From positions 62,001 through 126,000 of the IMG/VR virus record IMGVR_UViG_3300028315_000508: a stretch of DNA of 64,000 nt; one strand, 5' to 3'. Origin of the DNA: a virus. This document shows, in pieces, positions 16,865 through 24,580 of this stretch; position 1 is the first letter of the stretch; every line of letters starts with the position of its first letter. A program made the translations under genes and the position numbers. Under the pieces are notes generated by a model. It had not been told where the DNA came from, did no database searches, and saw only the letters and a program-made list of their open reading frames with translations.

Positions 16865-17512
16865 ATGGCCACACCTACAACCCCAGATAATAGAGTCAGG
16901 CTTCCTGCGGCCAAGATCGATTTTTCAACAGACGTCGGTTTGGCCAGCCAGGATCATGACAGCTACCCTCCTCCACAAGGGCAGGCTCGATTCGACCATA
17001 TGCGGATGTTCTTGATTGGATTGCTTGCTCAGCAATCATCTTATCAAGAACCAACACAATATCGAGACGGCACTCCGTGGTTCGATCTGAACACACTGCA
17101 GATCAAAATCAGGAAAGGGTCCGAATGGGTTCCTTATGCCGATGCTATCGCCCTGGAAGAGGACGAAGACGGCAACATCACGACGCTTGCAGATTGGTTT
17201 GCTGCTGTCTCATCATCTCTCGGTTCGCTAGCACCTGAAATTGTCTTTTCCGGCACTGTCAGTGCTGACGACCAAACAAGTATCACAATTCCGACGTCTC
17301 TCCGGACCTTTCTCTATTCGGATTCGCGGCCATTTGTCTACAAGAACGGGTTGCTAATCGACCCACGAAACACTCGCCTCGATCCAGGCAGTAATCCTAC
17401 TGCTGTTGACTTCACAGGAGGCGAGCAACTTGACACTGATGATACTTTCACCGTGATGATTCGTCGTATTCCTAGCGAGACTTGGTACACACCTAACGTA
17501 CCGGCACCGTAA
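16865..17512 (+). CDS. virion-like protein, 215 aa
   Basis: Begins with a good TAGGAGG ribosome site. N-terminal polar arm, then a helix (FDHMRMFLIGLLAQQ) and a beta-rich domain with EIVFSGTVSADDQTSITI and PFVYKNGLLIDP, a strand/turn pattern common in phage tail or neck proteins. It ends at the TAATG start of the next gene. The virion role is inferred from composition and from the similar neighbours at 17.8-18.9 kb. Confidence 0.6.
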   Translation: MATPTTPDNRVRLPAAKIDFSTDVGLASQDHDSYPPPQGQARFDHMRMFLIGLLAQQSSYQEPTQYRDGTPWFDLNTLQIKIRKGSEWVPYADAIALEEDEDGNITTLADWFAAVSSSLGSLAPEIVFSGTVSADDQTSITIPTSLRTFLYSDSRPFVYKNGLLIDPRNTRLDPGSNPTAVDFTGGEQLDTDDTFTVMIRRIPSETWYTPNVPAP

Positions 17513-17856
17513 TGAAGCTCTCAGACAGGTTAAACATCGTACTCGAAAATCGGGGCTTGGGCACAACCGAGCTACCTGACGATGTTCCTGTGCAGGAAGA
17601 AGAGCATCAATTCACGGTAGAACCAGACTCGATCCAGTTTGCCACTTTTGATGATCTCGCCCAGATGCTCAAAGGTGCCGACAAAGTACAACCAGACGAG
17701 GACGGCGTTCGTGTAGTGTGCGTCAAGGATGTTAGCTTGCGAGAGATGTGCCTGCCAGCGGTTCGCGGCAAGTTCATCATTGACGATATCCAACGCAATG
17801 GGACAGAGTATGAAGTCCATCTCGTCGAGAATCCTCTGCACGAGCGGCAAACATAG
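17512..17856 (+). CDS. hypothetical protein, 114 aa
   Basis: Overlaps the preceding stop (TAATG). Small acidic protein with FATFDDLAQMLKGADKV and a beta-rich C-terminal half (GVRVVCVKDVSLREM, EYEVHLVEN). Unrecognised. It lies between two virion-like genes in a tight plus-strand run. Confidence 0.65.
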   Translation: MKLSDRLNIVLENRGLGTTELPDDVPVQEEEHQFTVEPDSIQFATFDDLAQMLKGADKVQPDEDGVRVVCVKDVSLREMCLPAVRGKFIIDDIQRNGTEYEVHLVENPLHERQT

Positions 17857-17863
17857 GTGAACC

Positions 17864-18919
17864 ATGAAAATCCAACTATCTGAAAAATACGGCCAAAAGC
17901 GGAATTACCGCGAATACAAAGGCGAACTCGAATTTGAAATTCGTGACCGCCACGGCCGTGTCATCGATCGAATCCGCGAACCGAACATCGTCAAGATCTT
18001 CGCGAAGGAAATCCTATCGCACCGTCTGCCGTACTCGAAGGTGTGGGACCCGAATGCAAGCGGTGGTGCTGGCGACTGGGTGACGCACAACATCGACATC
18101 GACGAATTCGCAGCGAAGTATATTGTCTTTGGTGCGTCATTTGACGAAAACGGCAACCCGCTCGATACAGCAGATACCCGTTTTTACACGGAAGACTCGG
18201 TGGTCGGCGGCTTTGTCCCAATCAGCCTTGGTACAGGTGCGGAATATGATGGTGGGCTGATTAATGCCATCCCGATTTCCGAACCGACACGACCCATCAA
18301 GAGAATCGAACGCATCTTCTTCGAACCGTCTTATCAGCCTGCCGGGACGCCTCTCCTTGCTGATGACGTCCGGGCCATCAACAACATCGTCGTCCTTGAG
18401 ACGACACTTCTGAAGACAGAGTACAACGGGCTGGGTATTACAAGCAGCGACTTCTTCACACTCACCGAAGTCGCTCTGGTGGGTGCCGCTGAAGTCGGAA
18501 CAGTAGGTGCTTGCGAATGCGATCCGCGAGACATCTTTTTGACGGCGAGTGCGGACAGCGACGCCTTCCTTGCCAGTGCGTCCGGCACTGAGACTATTTC
18601 GCTTGATTCTTCAGAAACAGAGGTTGACGCGATCAAGGAAGGCGACCAAATCAAGATTGTCGCACCTGGATCGACGGCCGAAGCGGACCTGATCCTCAAC
18701 CAACTCAATCCGTATTATCTGGTGGTCAACAAGGCGTTGGGCGGCCGTGACCTCACTCTCGATCGCACGCCAGTTGACGCCGATAACATCGCTCTAACCG
18801 GTGACGTAGGCGTTCTGCGTGACGGCTTCAGAATCTTCTCGCATCGCATCTTGAAGACTCCGGTCAAGAAATCGGAGGACTTTGAGATTGTGGTTCGCTG
18901 GAGGATTATCTTCAACTAA
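17864..18919 (+). CDS. virion-like (tail or baseplate) protein, 351 aa
   Basis: Beta-rich, acidic, with many Asp/Asn/Gly turns. Charged start (KIQLSEKYGQKRNYREY), a central segment SEPTRPIKRIERIFFEPS, and FFTLTEVALVGAAEVG, a pattern seen in baseplate or tail-fibre attachment proteins. The C-terminus ends in a strand-rich FEIVVRWRIIFN. Its GGTGAACC ribosome site overlaps the end of the previous gene. Family not recognised. Confidence 0.6.
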   Translation: MKIQLSEKYGQKRNYREYKGELEFEIRDRHGRVIDRIREPNIVKIFAKEILSHRLPYSKVWDPNASGGAGDWVTHNIDIDEFAAKYIVFGASFDENGNPLDTADTRFYTEDSVVGGFVPISLGTGAEYDGGLINAIPISEPTRPIKRIERIFFEPSYQPAGTPLLADDVRAINNIVVLETTLLKTEYNGLGITSSDFFTLTEVALVGAAEVGTVGACECDPRDIFLTASADSDAFLASASGTETISLDSSETEVDAIKEGDQIKIVAPGSTAEADLILNQLNPYYLVVNKALGGRDLTLDRTPVDADNIALTGDVGVLRDGFRIFSHRILKTPVKKSEDFEIVVRWRIIFN

Positions 18920-18928
18920 AAATATCGT

Positions 18929-19702
18929 ATGAAACTTCGTACGATAAATGATGCAGTTTCCGACGAGCGTCGGCGAATCATCAAAGAGCTGAACAAGCTC
19001 GCCAAAGATGCTGAGCTTGCTGCTTCTGAAGAACTGCATACTCTTCTCAAGGACCCGGTTGGAATGGTCCGCCATACGCTGGCAGGGATCAAGGCCGATT
19101 TCAGCCTTCTTGAGGATGAGACGTGGTGGCACCAAATGTTCGAGTATTGGGACCACCTCGAGCCAGAGTTCCTCATGTCCGCCTATGAGGAAATCTACAC
19201 CGACGTCATGGAGCGAATTAAGAAGGCAGTGGAAGCCGGGGTGATGGTGGAGAGCAAACTTGGCGGATTTCTTGGCATCATTGCCAAAATAGGTCTTCTC
19301 TTTCTGATGCTCGCCTTTGGTCCTTCCCTCATGGGACTAGGTAAAGACAAGCATGGAAGAGACCACAGAAATCGAAGAGGTGGTGGAAGACGCGAGCCCA
19401 ACATTCGACATCCGAGTCGGGACGATCTGCCTCCAACACCAGCAACATTAGCCGCCGGTGAGAACACCTTCGAAATTAGAAGGCTAAATCCTTACATTGT
19501 CTACAAGTTCGTTGAAGCTTGTGTCAATGAAACCAAGAAGCGAATAGCTGGCGGTGAACTCGAATCATTTGAAGATCCAGCGGCTCCAGGCGATCTCGGT
19601 GCAGAACGTGAGATTCCTGACGCCGAGGATAGCACCAAAGCACCATATAATAGTGGTGAAGAGGTGACTTATCCAGAACCCGATGAAGAACTCCCATTCT
19701 GA
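18929..19702 (+). CDS. hypothetical protein with one membrane segment, 257 aa
   Basis: Helical N-terminal domain (SDERRRIIKELNKLAKDAELAA), then a hydrophobic stretch at about 113-130 (GGFLGIIAKIGLLFLMLAFG) long enough to span or lie in a membrane, a basic Gly/Arg linker (GRDHRNRRGGGRREP), and an acidic C-terminus. Could be membrane-associated or have a buried helical hairpin. An AAAAATATCG element lies just before the start. Confidence 0.6.
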   Translation: MKLRTINDAVSDERRRIIKELNKLAKDAELAASEELHTLLKDPVGMVRHTLAGIKADFSLLEDETWWHQMFEYWDHLEPEFLMSAYEEIYTDVMERIKKAVEAGVMVESKLGGFLGIIAKIGLLFLMLAFGPSLMGLGKDKHGRDHRNRRGGGRREPNIRHPSRDDLPPTPATLAAGENTFEIRRLNPYIVYKFVEACVNETKKRIAGGELESFEDPAAPGDLGAEREIPDAEDSTKAPYNSGEEVTYPEPDEELPF

Positions 19703-19711
19703 GGACAGATC

Positions 19712-20221
19712 ATGAAAACGATCCTTCTTGCTCTATGCGTGTTCGTGTCAGCGGTGTCAACAGCTGACGCCTGTCACAGATGTCGGTGCTACACACATTG
19801 CATCTACCAAGCTGCACCGGTCGTCACGAATAAGGTCGATGTGCAGTTCAGGCATCTTCGCTTCGTCAACCAAACGCCACCTGTCAGCCAGGACGAAATC
19901 AACACCGAGCTTGCATTACGGCGGCAATGGGAAATGCTCACGTCGGCGATCCCGATCGCCCCGCCGATCGACCAAAGGCAGCTGTTCCGTCCGTTCCAAT
20001 TCAGGGATAATCTACCTCCATACAGAGCTGCCCAACAAGTGCAGGACGAGGGGTACCAAGAGGTCAGGTACGTCAGACGGACCAAGGTCTATAGGGGCCT
20101 GGTCGATTTCAGTTTGCGTGTCGAGCCAGGCGGGAATGTGAACTTGATTCAAGCGACACAATCTGGCACTCAGACTCAATCATCCACGCAGACTCAGACG
20201 ACCACGGGAAGCGGGTATTAG
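19712..20221 (+). CDS. small exported protein, 169 aa
   Basis: Signal peptide MKTILLALCVFVSAVSTADA followed by a Cys/His-rich start of the mature protein (CHRCRCYTHC), which could form disulfides or bind metal. The rest is soluble with a strand-rich middle and a Gln/Thr/Ser tail (TQTQSSTQTQTTTG). GAGGACAGATC precedes the ATG. It ends 4 bases inside the convergent Cys-cluster gene. Confidence 0.7.
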   Translation: MKTILLALCVFVSAVSTADACHRCRCYTHCIYQAAPVVTNKVDVQFRHLRFVNQTPPVSQDEINTELALRRQWEMLTSAIPIAPPIDQRQLFRPFQFRDNLPPYRAAQQVQDEGYQEVRYVRRTKVYRGLVDFSLRVEPGGNVNLIQATQSGTQTQSSTQTQTTTGSGY

Positions 20222-20517
20222 TCTATTCCGTGGTACTTTCTGTATGATAAGCATGCTTCGCAACCAACCTCGAAATCGCGGCATGTTGCCGGTCGATGTT
20301 CGTAATGCTTGCATCGACCGTTTTCGAGCCAATAACAGGGCTGCATGCTTCCCTCACGATCCGGTTCTTTGATCTCTCGCTGTAAAACTTCATCCCTGAG
20401 ATGTGGCGGTAGATCGTAGATCTCGTGGCGGACAAATGGTGGTGTGCCCATTTCGTTGCAGCATACGCCGCAACCATCACAGGTCACCACAGGCAGTTGC
20501 CCATCAAATATTAACAT
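20218..20517 (-). CDS. YkgJ-type cysteine-cluster protein, 99 aa
   Basis: Contains CDGCGVCCNEMGTPPF near the N-terminus and CYWLENGRCKHYEHRPATCR near the C-terminus. This is the signature of the YkgJ/UPF0153 family, whose members coordinate zinc or an iron-sulfur cluster through eight cysteines. The biochemical role of the family is not firmly known. Lies divergently from the matrixin protease. A second related protein is encoded at 62640-63101. Confidence 0.85.
   Translation of the reverse strand: MLIFDGQLPVVTCDGCGVCCNEMGTPPFVRHEIYDLPPHLRDEVLQREIKEPDREGSMQPCYWLENGRCKHYEHRPATCRDFEVGCEACLSYRKYHGID
20505..20512 (+). promoter_or_regulatory. candidate phage promoter element CAAATATT
   Basis: CAAATATTAACATAGATC lies 27 bases before the ATG of the matrixin gene, overlapping the first codons of the divergent Cys-cluster gene. 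It has the same core as the CAAATATA/CAAAGATA elements. Confidence 0.35.
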
Positions 20518-20538
20518 AGATCAAACCGGAGATCCAAA

Positions 20539-21453
20539 ATGCCACAGACTATCTCTCCTCAGCTCGTTCGTTCGATCGCAGAACAAATGGGGCTGGTGCA
20601 GGCCGAGGCGAAGTTCGCCACACAGTATCTACAATATTACTACGAGCCTGACAAGAACAAGGTTCTGACCGAAACCGATATCGCGTCCCACACGCGAAGC
20701 TTCCAAAAGATGTTTGGGCTTACCGCCAATGGTAAGCTCGATGGTAAGACACTCACAGCGATGGCATACCCACGATGTGGGTGCCCTGACTTCATGATGA
20801 TCAGCAATGATCAGCAGGCAGTCAAGTGGGGACCGAAGAACATCACGTACTTTGTCGAAAAGTACGTCAACGGCATCAACAAGTCCGATCAGGACGACAT
20901 TCTCGATCTAGCATTCGAGCAATGGGAAGAGCACATCGAGCTTGATATTCGCCGCACGAACACCAAGAATTCGGCGAATTTGATCCTTTCGACAGGCCAA
21001 GGGCGAGCAGACAACTTCGATGGCCCATCAGGGACTTTGGCATGGGCATACTTGCCGCCAAACAACAATTTCCAGGGCCAGTTGTTGATGCGTTTCGACC
21101 TAGACGAAACGTGGATCGTCAACGCTCGCGATAGGGGCATCCTGCTCCTAAATGTTGCGTGCCACGAATTCGGGCACATGCTTGGTCTCGAGCATTCGAG
21201 TATCCAGAGAGCATTGATGGCACCGTATTACTCGGCCGGTATCACCAAGCCGCAGTTCAACGATGACATCACCAGAATCCAGGCTCTGTACGGCAAGAAG
21301 ACGACACCGCCTTCACCACCGCCACCGCCTCCGCCTGGACCTACTCCTCCTCCGCCTCCGAGTGGCGGGAATCGCGTCGAGATTACGGGGATCGATAGCC
21401 TCGATCAGGTGAAGATCAATGGCAAGCCAGTGGCCGATTTCACACTGATTTAG
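20539..21453 (+). CDS. matrixin-type zinc metalloprotease with peptidoglycan-binding-like domain and cysteine switch, 304 aa
   Basis: Residues about 5-75 match a PG_binding_1 domain, as at the N-terminus of vertebrate MMP propeptides. Residues 78-84 read PRCGCPD, close to the MMP cysteine switch PRCGxPD whose Cys blocks the catalytic zinc. The catalytic domain has HEFGHMLGLEH (His209, Glu210, His213, His219) and a Met-turn at ALMAPYY (Met227), the metzincin hallmark. After about residue 250 comes a Pro-rich linker and a short C-terminal module. No signal peptide is visible, so export may depend on lysis or packaging in the virion. A role in degrading host surface protein or the envelope is plausible. 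Confidence 0.9.
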   Translation: MPQTISPQLVRSIAEQMGLVQAEAKFATQYLQYYYEPDKNKVLTETDIASHTRSFQKMFGLTANGKLDGKTLTAMAYPRCGCPDFMMISNDQQAVKWGPKNITYFVEKYVNGINKSDQDDILDLAFEQWEEHIELDIRRTNTKNSANLILSTGQGRADNFDGPSGTLAWAYLPPNNNFQGQLLMRFDLDETWIVNARDRGILLLNVACHEFGHMLGLEHSSIQRALMAPYYSAGITKPQFNDDITRIQALYGKKTTPPSPPPPPPPGPTPPPPPSGGNRVEITGIDSLDQVKINGKPVADFTLI

Positions 21454-21791
21454 GGCATCTCTTCGATGTAGCACCCGAGCGGGTACTTCACAGGTCCGGC
21501 TTCTGCGTAGAAGTCAGTGCCGCCACCCTTGATTTGGTCGCGTTTGAGTTCTGCGACCTCTTGCGAGCCGGACCATACCACGGCTCTGCCTGTCTTGTCG
21601 ATCTCGTCGGCGAGCTTGAAGCACTTTGCGACGTCGTAATGGAACACCTTCTGGAATAATTCCATGACGTACTGGAAGGTGTGCTCATCGTCGTTCATGA
21701 CGATGACCGCCCAGGGCTTCGCTTTCTTCGGCTTTTTCTCTTCCGGAGCTTTGGTTGTTACGGGCGGCTCCAGAACTGCTGTGTCGCTCAT
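21450..21791 (-). CDS. clpS: ClpS-like N-degron adaptor, 113 aa
   Basis: After a disordered Lys/Pro-rich extension (residues 1-24), WAVIVMNDDEHTFQYVMELFQKVF matches the ClpS core, including the NDD..TF..V segment that forms the N-degron pocket. VWSGSQEVAELKRDQI matches the C-terminal helix-strand. In bacteria ClpS binds N-terminal Leu/Phe/Trp/Tyr and hands substrates to ClpAP. A phage copy may redirect host proteolysis or act as a mimic. It overlaps the 3' end of the matrixin gene by 4 bases on the opposite strand. Confidence 0.88.
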   Translation of the reverse strand: MSDTAVLEPPVTTKAPEEKKPKKAKPWAVIVMNDDEHTFQYVMELFQKVFHYDVAKCFKLADEIDKTGRAVVWSGSQEVAELKRDQIKGGGTDFYAEAGPVKYPLGCYIEEMP

Positions 21792-21793
21792 GA

Positions 21794-22195
21794 TTACTCC
21801 ACTGGATCAATTCCGATCTTGAAAAGTAGGACAGTCCGCTTTTCGCCCGCGAGTTTGTTGCGAGCTGCTTTAGTCATGATAAATCCATCAAACCAGTTGC
21901 GAGAGCGGACTTCTTTTCCATCTTTGTCGACGGCTACGCCCCAGCAGTGGTCGTTCCATAGAAAAATGTGCTCTCCGTTGATAACACATTCGGCGATCGT
22001 CTCGAACGTTGGATTCTCAATGTCGTCGGCCACGTCTACGGCATACATTTCGCCATCAGTGGTTTGTACACGTTGTTTGGCGACCACAGACAAGAAATGA
22101 GGTTTGGTTTTGGTGAAATGCTCTTTGAGAAATATAAGGTACTTCTCAGGATTGTGCGGTGTGAAGTCATACCGTTTCCTGAATGCCTTTTTCAT
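21794..22195 (-). CDS. hypothetical protein, 133 aa
   Basis: Unrecognised. Basic N-terminus (MKKAFRKRYDF), then a mixed alpha/beta fold with GEHIFLWNDHCWGVAVDKDGKEV and a final RTVLLFKIGIDP. Sits just upstream of clpS on the same strand with a 2-base gap, so they are probably co-transcribed and it may assist or be a substrate of the ClpS protein. No catalytic pattern is clear. Confidence 0.7.
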   Translation of the reverse strand: MKKAFRKRYDFTPHNPEKYLIFLKEHFTKTKPHFLSVVAKQRVQTTDGEMYAVDVADDIENPTFETIAECVINGEHIFLWNDHCWGVAVDKDGKEVRSRNWFDGFIMTKAARNKLAGEKRTVLLFKIGIDPVE

Positions 22196-22306
22196 CGCAA
22201 CGCTGCCTTGACACCCCTGCCTGCCGTCACACTTGGGTCGACAAATGGTAGATAGGCAAAATTACAAATGTAGTCTTGCCAGACCGCAGCAGTGGAGGAC
22301 TGAGCC

Positions 22307-24064
22307 ATTCCTACTATAACACCAGCCAGTGTCCCGACAAAAGCCCCTGGTACTCTATTCAGTGCATTCACTGGTGGGGATACCACGCTGAATATTCGGT
22401 GGCTCGTCGCTACTGATCCTGTTTTCTTCGAGACTCTGAACAGGCCGACAGCCGACATCACCGTTCGGCAACTGGTGCTGGCGAAAGCAATCGACAGCAT
22501 CCAATTGAGCCTTGGGCATGCGGCACTGTACCCATACCTAATACAGCCGCGAGTATCGTCCGGGACTCAAGAAGTCGATGTTCCGCTCCGTTGGATCTGG
22601 GACATCCACGCCTCCCTACCGAAGAAATGGGAAAACCTGCGTCTCGCCAAAATCAAGAGAATTTCCGGCGAAAACAGCACCACCAGTGGCTACGACGGTT
22701 GGCTCCGCTGCATCTTCACAGCCAACGTCGAAAACTCGGCTACCGAAGTATCGGTCTTCTACGCCGATTACCAAATCGACAGCAACCTCACCTACCAACC
22801 AGTGCGAATGGGCGTCGTCGACTCGCTCGAAGAAGCGGTCTCACTGGACCCCGGCGAAGTCGAAACAGTCGCTGGGTTCCTGATCTTTCGAACGCTCGAC
22901 GATACACTGCAGGAAGTCCAGGACTTCTACGACCTCCTTGTACCTCCAACAGACACCACCGATTCTGACGCTGACGGATTTTATGACAACCCAGCGATCT
23001 ACGAGATCGTTGATACTGTTGCCGGAGGGGTCGGTATCAGTGACGACTTCGCCACCGTTGCCCTCTCGCACGGAACGGGGCTCTTCACTGACAGTGCCTG
23101 GAACGCGATCCCGCAGCTCGACAGCGATATCCAATCTTGGATTGTTTCGTTCAACTATCCGTTCGACTCCCTTGCGAACAGGACGTCCATCGACAATATC
23201 ACAATCCCGAATGGATTGTTCAAAGAATTCGATATTGTCGCTCCAGCAGGTGACCAGCCGACTGGAGACACCAGCGGCCTGACGTACCCAGTGTGGCTGT
23301 CAAGGATTGAACGAATCGGGACCGGCTCGCAACAGCTTAGGCTGTATTTCTCGACGTTCAACGTCACGGACGCCGAATCCGGAGGAAATCCGAGCACCGC
23401 AGCAATCGAATTTGCGACTCTCGATTTGATCCGGTCTGCAACTCAAGGCGAAATCGTCGATATTGTCCCGATCGATAATCTGTTGCTCGAAACCGGCAGC
23501 GATGCTGACGATTTCTATCAACACTTTGGCCGTGGCCATGTGGTGCTGTCAAGCTTGTGGGATAAGACGACATCCGAGGTCGACGACTTCTTTGATGCGT
23601 TCGACACGATCGTCGATGTGCCTCCTGACACCACTTTCTCGCAATCTTCGACGCGTCTCAGCTCATTTGGGATCAGTCGAGTACCGAAGTACGTGCCGAC
23701 AATCGGTCAGTCTCAAGCCCTCAAGGGAAGCACGTCTCGCAGGACTGCTCCGATTCACCCGAGTTACGACAACCGATACGTTACCGAACTCGACCAGGGT
23801 GTCGGCAATCAAGTGGACCTTGAGGCACAAGTTGGCATCACACCGAATACTGCCATCGACAGGTTCGGCTTCCAGGGTGCATTGGTCCACAAAGTGGTCA
23901 AACTCATCGTGGACGCAACAGCTGTTGGGAACGATCCAACGTTCTACGACGACGAAATCTTGCCGCGTCTACGGATTCTCTTCGGCCGCGATCCTGCCTT
24001 TGGTGACTTCTGGTACAACGGTACCCGCTTGATGTTCCACAACGGGGACACCTGGCAAGGTTAG
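22307..24064 (+). CDS. virion-like protein, 585 aa, apparently starting at ATT
   Basis: The frame is open from 22304. GTG at 22475 would be the first ordinary start but has no ribosome site. ATT at 22307 has GGAGG 8 bases upstream and gives a convincing N-terminus (M)PTITPASVPTKAPG, followed by LNIRWLVATDPVFFETLNRP, which continues smoothly into RQLVLAKAIDSIQLSLGH. The protein is beta-rich with KRISGENS and TEVSVFYADYQIDS segments that read like a conserved tail or capsid-associated protein. I infer a structural role. AUU starts are rare (infC is the classic bacterial case), so a sequencing error changing ATG is also possible. Confidence 0.65.
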   Translation: MPTITPASVPTKAPGTLFSAFTGGDTTLNIRWLVATDPVFFETLNRPTADITVRQLVLAKAIDSIQLSLGHAALYPYLIQPRVSSGTQEVDVPLRWIWDIHASLPKKWENLRLAKIKRISGENSTTSGYDGWLRCIFTANVENSATEVSVFYADYQIDSNLTYQPVRMGVVDSLEEAVSLDPGEVETVAGFLIFRTLDDTLQEVQDFYDLLVPPTDTTDSDADGFYDNPAIYEIVDTVAGGVGISDDFATVALSHGTGLFTDSAWNAIPQLDSDIQSWIVSFNYPFDSLANRTSIDNITIPNGLFKEFDIVAPAGDQPTGDTSGLTYPVWLSRIERIGTGSQQLRLYFSTFNVTDAESGGNPSTAAIEFATLDLIRSATQGEIVDIVPIDNLLLETGSDADDFYQHFGRGHVVLSSLWDKTTSEVDDFFDAFDTIVDVPPDTTFSQSSTRLSSFGISRVPKYVPTIGQSQALKGSTSRRTAPIHPSYDNRYVTELDQGVGNQVDLEAQVGITPNTAIDRFGFQGALVHKVVKLIVDATAVGNDPTFYDDEILPRLRILFGRDPAFGDFWYNGTRLMFHNGDTWQG

Positions 24065-24199
24065 TACCAGAACGAGTCCTTCTATTCCATGCTCTGGGCA
24101 TGCTATACCGTGTGTGGCATAGCCCCATTCGCATGTGCAGCAGAATCCTACTCCGTCATAGTGGCCATATTTGTGTTGGCCGATGACGTCGTATCTCAT
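23969..24199 (-). CDS. small Cys-containing protein, 76 aa (tentative)
   Basis: Begins MRYDVIGQHKYGHYDGVG in an ATGA overlap with the stop of the Acb2/Tad1-type gene. FCCTCEWGYATHGIACPEHG looks like a metal-binding knuckle. The C-terminal third overlaps the 3' end of the convergent virion-like gene by 95 bases, which weakens that part. The coupling and the Cys/His spacing make the first about 45 residues credible. Confidence 0.45.
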   Translation of the reverse strand: MRYDVIGQHKYGHYDGVGFCCTCEWGYATHGIACPEHGIEGLVLVLTLPGVPVVEHQAGTVVPEVTKGRIAAEENP

Positions 24200-24402
24200 T
24201 CTCTTGCTACAGCTATTCTTGCCCACATCATTGCCTCTTCGAGCTTGGTGAATACCAGAGACTTTTCTCGTCCTGGTGCCAAAGATCGCTCCACTTCGTC
24301 ACCGAGTCCAGCCATCATCTCGGCCATTCTGTCCAGCTTGTCGACTTTGTCGACTGTCGGTGCTGGATGTGAGAACCTTGCACGCATGGGGATGCTAGCC
24401 AT
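24196..24402 (-). CDS. Acb2/Tad1-type hairpin protein (candidate anti-CBASS sponge), 68 aa
   Basis: The second half reads GREKSLVFTKLEEAMMWARIAVA, closely matching the conserved C-terminal helix of the Acb2/Tad1 hairpin family (REKSLALTxLEEAMxWANAAIA). The N-terminal helix (RFSHP....VDKLDRMAEMM) fits as well. Known Acb2 proteins are small helical hairpins that assemble into oligomers and sequester cyclic di- and trinucleotides, blocking CBASS defence; some family members act on Thoeris-type signals. Ligand residues cannot be checked here. Its length is close to that of known members. Coupled by ATGA to the 76-residue gene. Confidence 0.75.
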   Translation of the reverse strand: MASIPMRARFSHPAPTVDKVDKLDRMAEMMAGLGDEVERSLAPGREKSLVFTKLEEAMMWARIAVARE

Positions 24403-24482
24403 CTGGGAATCTCCAATGTATTTGAGGGAGGTTGGAACCTATTGGGGATTGAGAATCACCCGGATGTCCCAACCGGATAGTT

Positions 24483-24515
24483 GGCGGGACCAGCAATGGT
24501 CCCGCCGACTTTTAT
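24483..24515 (+). terminator. intrinsic terminator with GCAA tetraloop
   Basis: GGCGGGACCA and TGGTCCCGCC form a perfect 10-bp stem closed by GCAA, a stable GNRA loop, followed by GACTTTTATTT. It lies between the minus-strand Acb2-type gene and the plus-strand DUF932 gene, so it insulates the latter from upstream plus-strand transcription out of the 585-residue virion-like gene. Confidence 0.85.
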
Positions 24516-24580
24516 TTAACGTCCGGCTCCGGCTCGCAACACCCCAATGTCAACACAACCTTCTTTTGGAGATCAGATCC

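Noticed and set aside
22192-22500. Minus-strand reading frame of 102 codons upstream of the virion-like gene
   Set aside because: It lies opposite the strongly protein-like plus-strand extension (LNIRWLVATDPVFFETLNRP) and has the low-complexity look of an antisense shadow.
24089-24580. Upstream in-frame extension of the DUF932 gene
   Set aside because: It would read through a strong terminator and oppose the Acb2-type gene; the ATG at 24581 has a good ribosome site.
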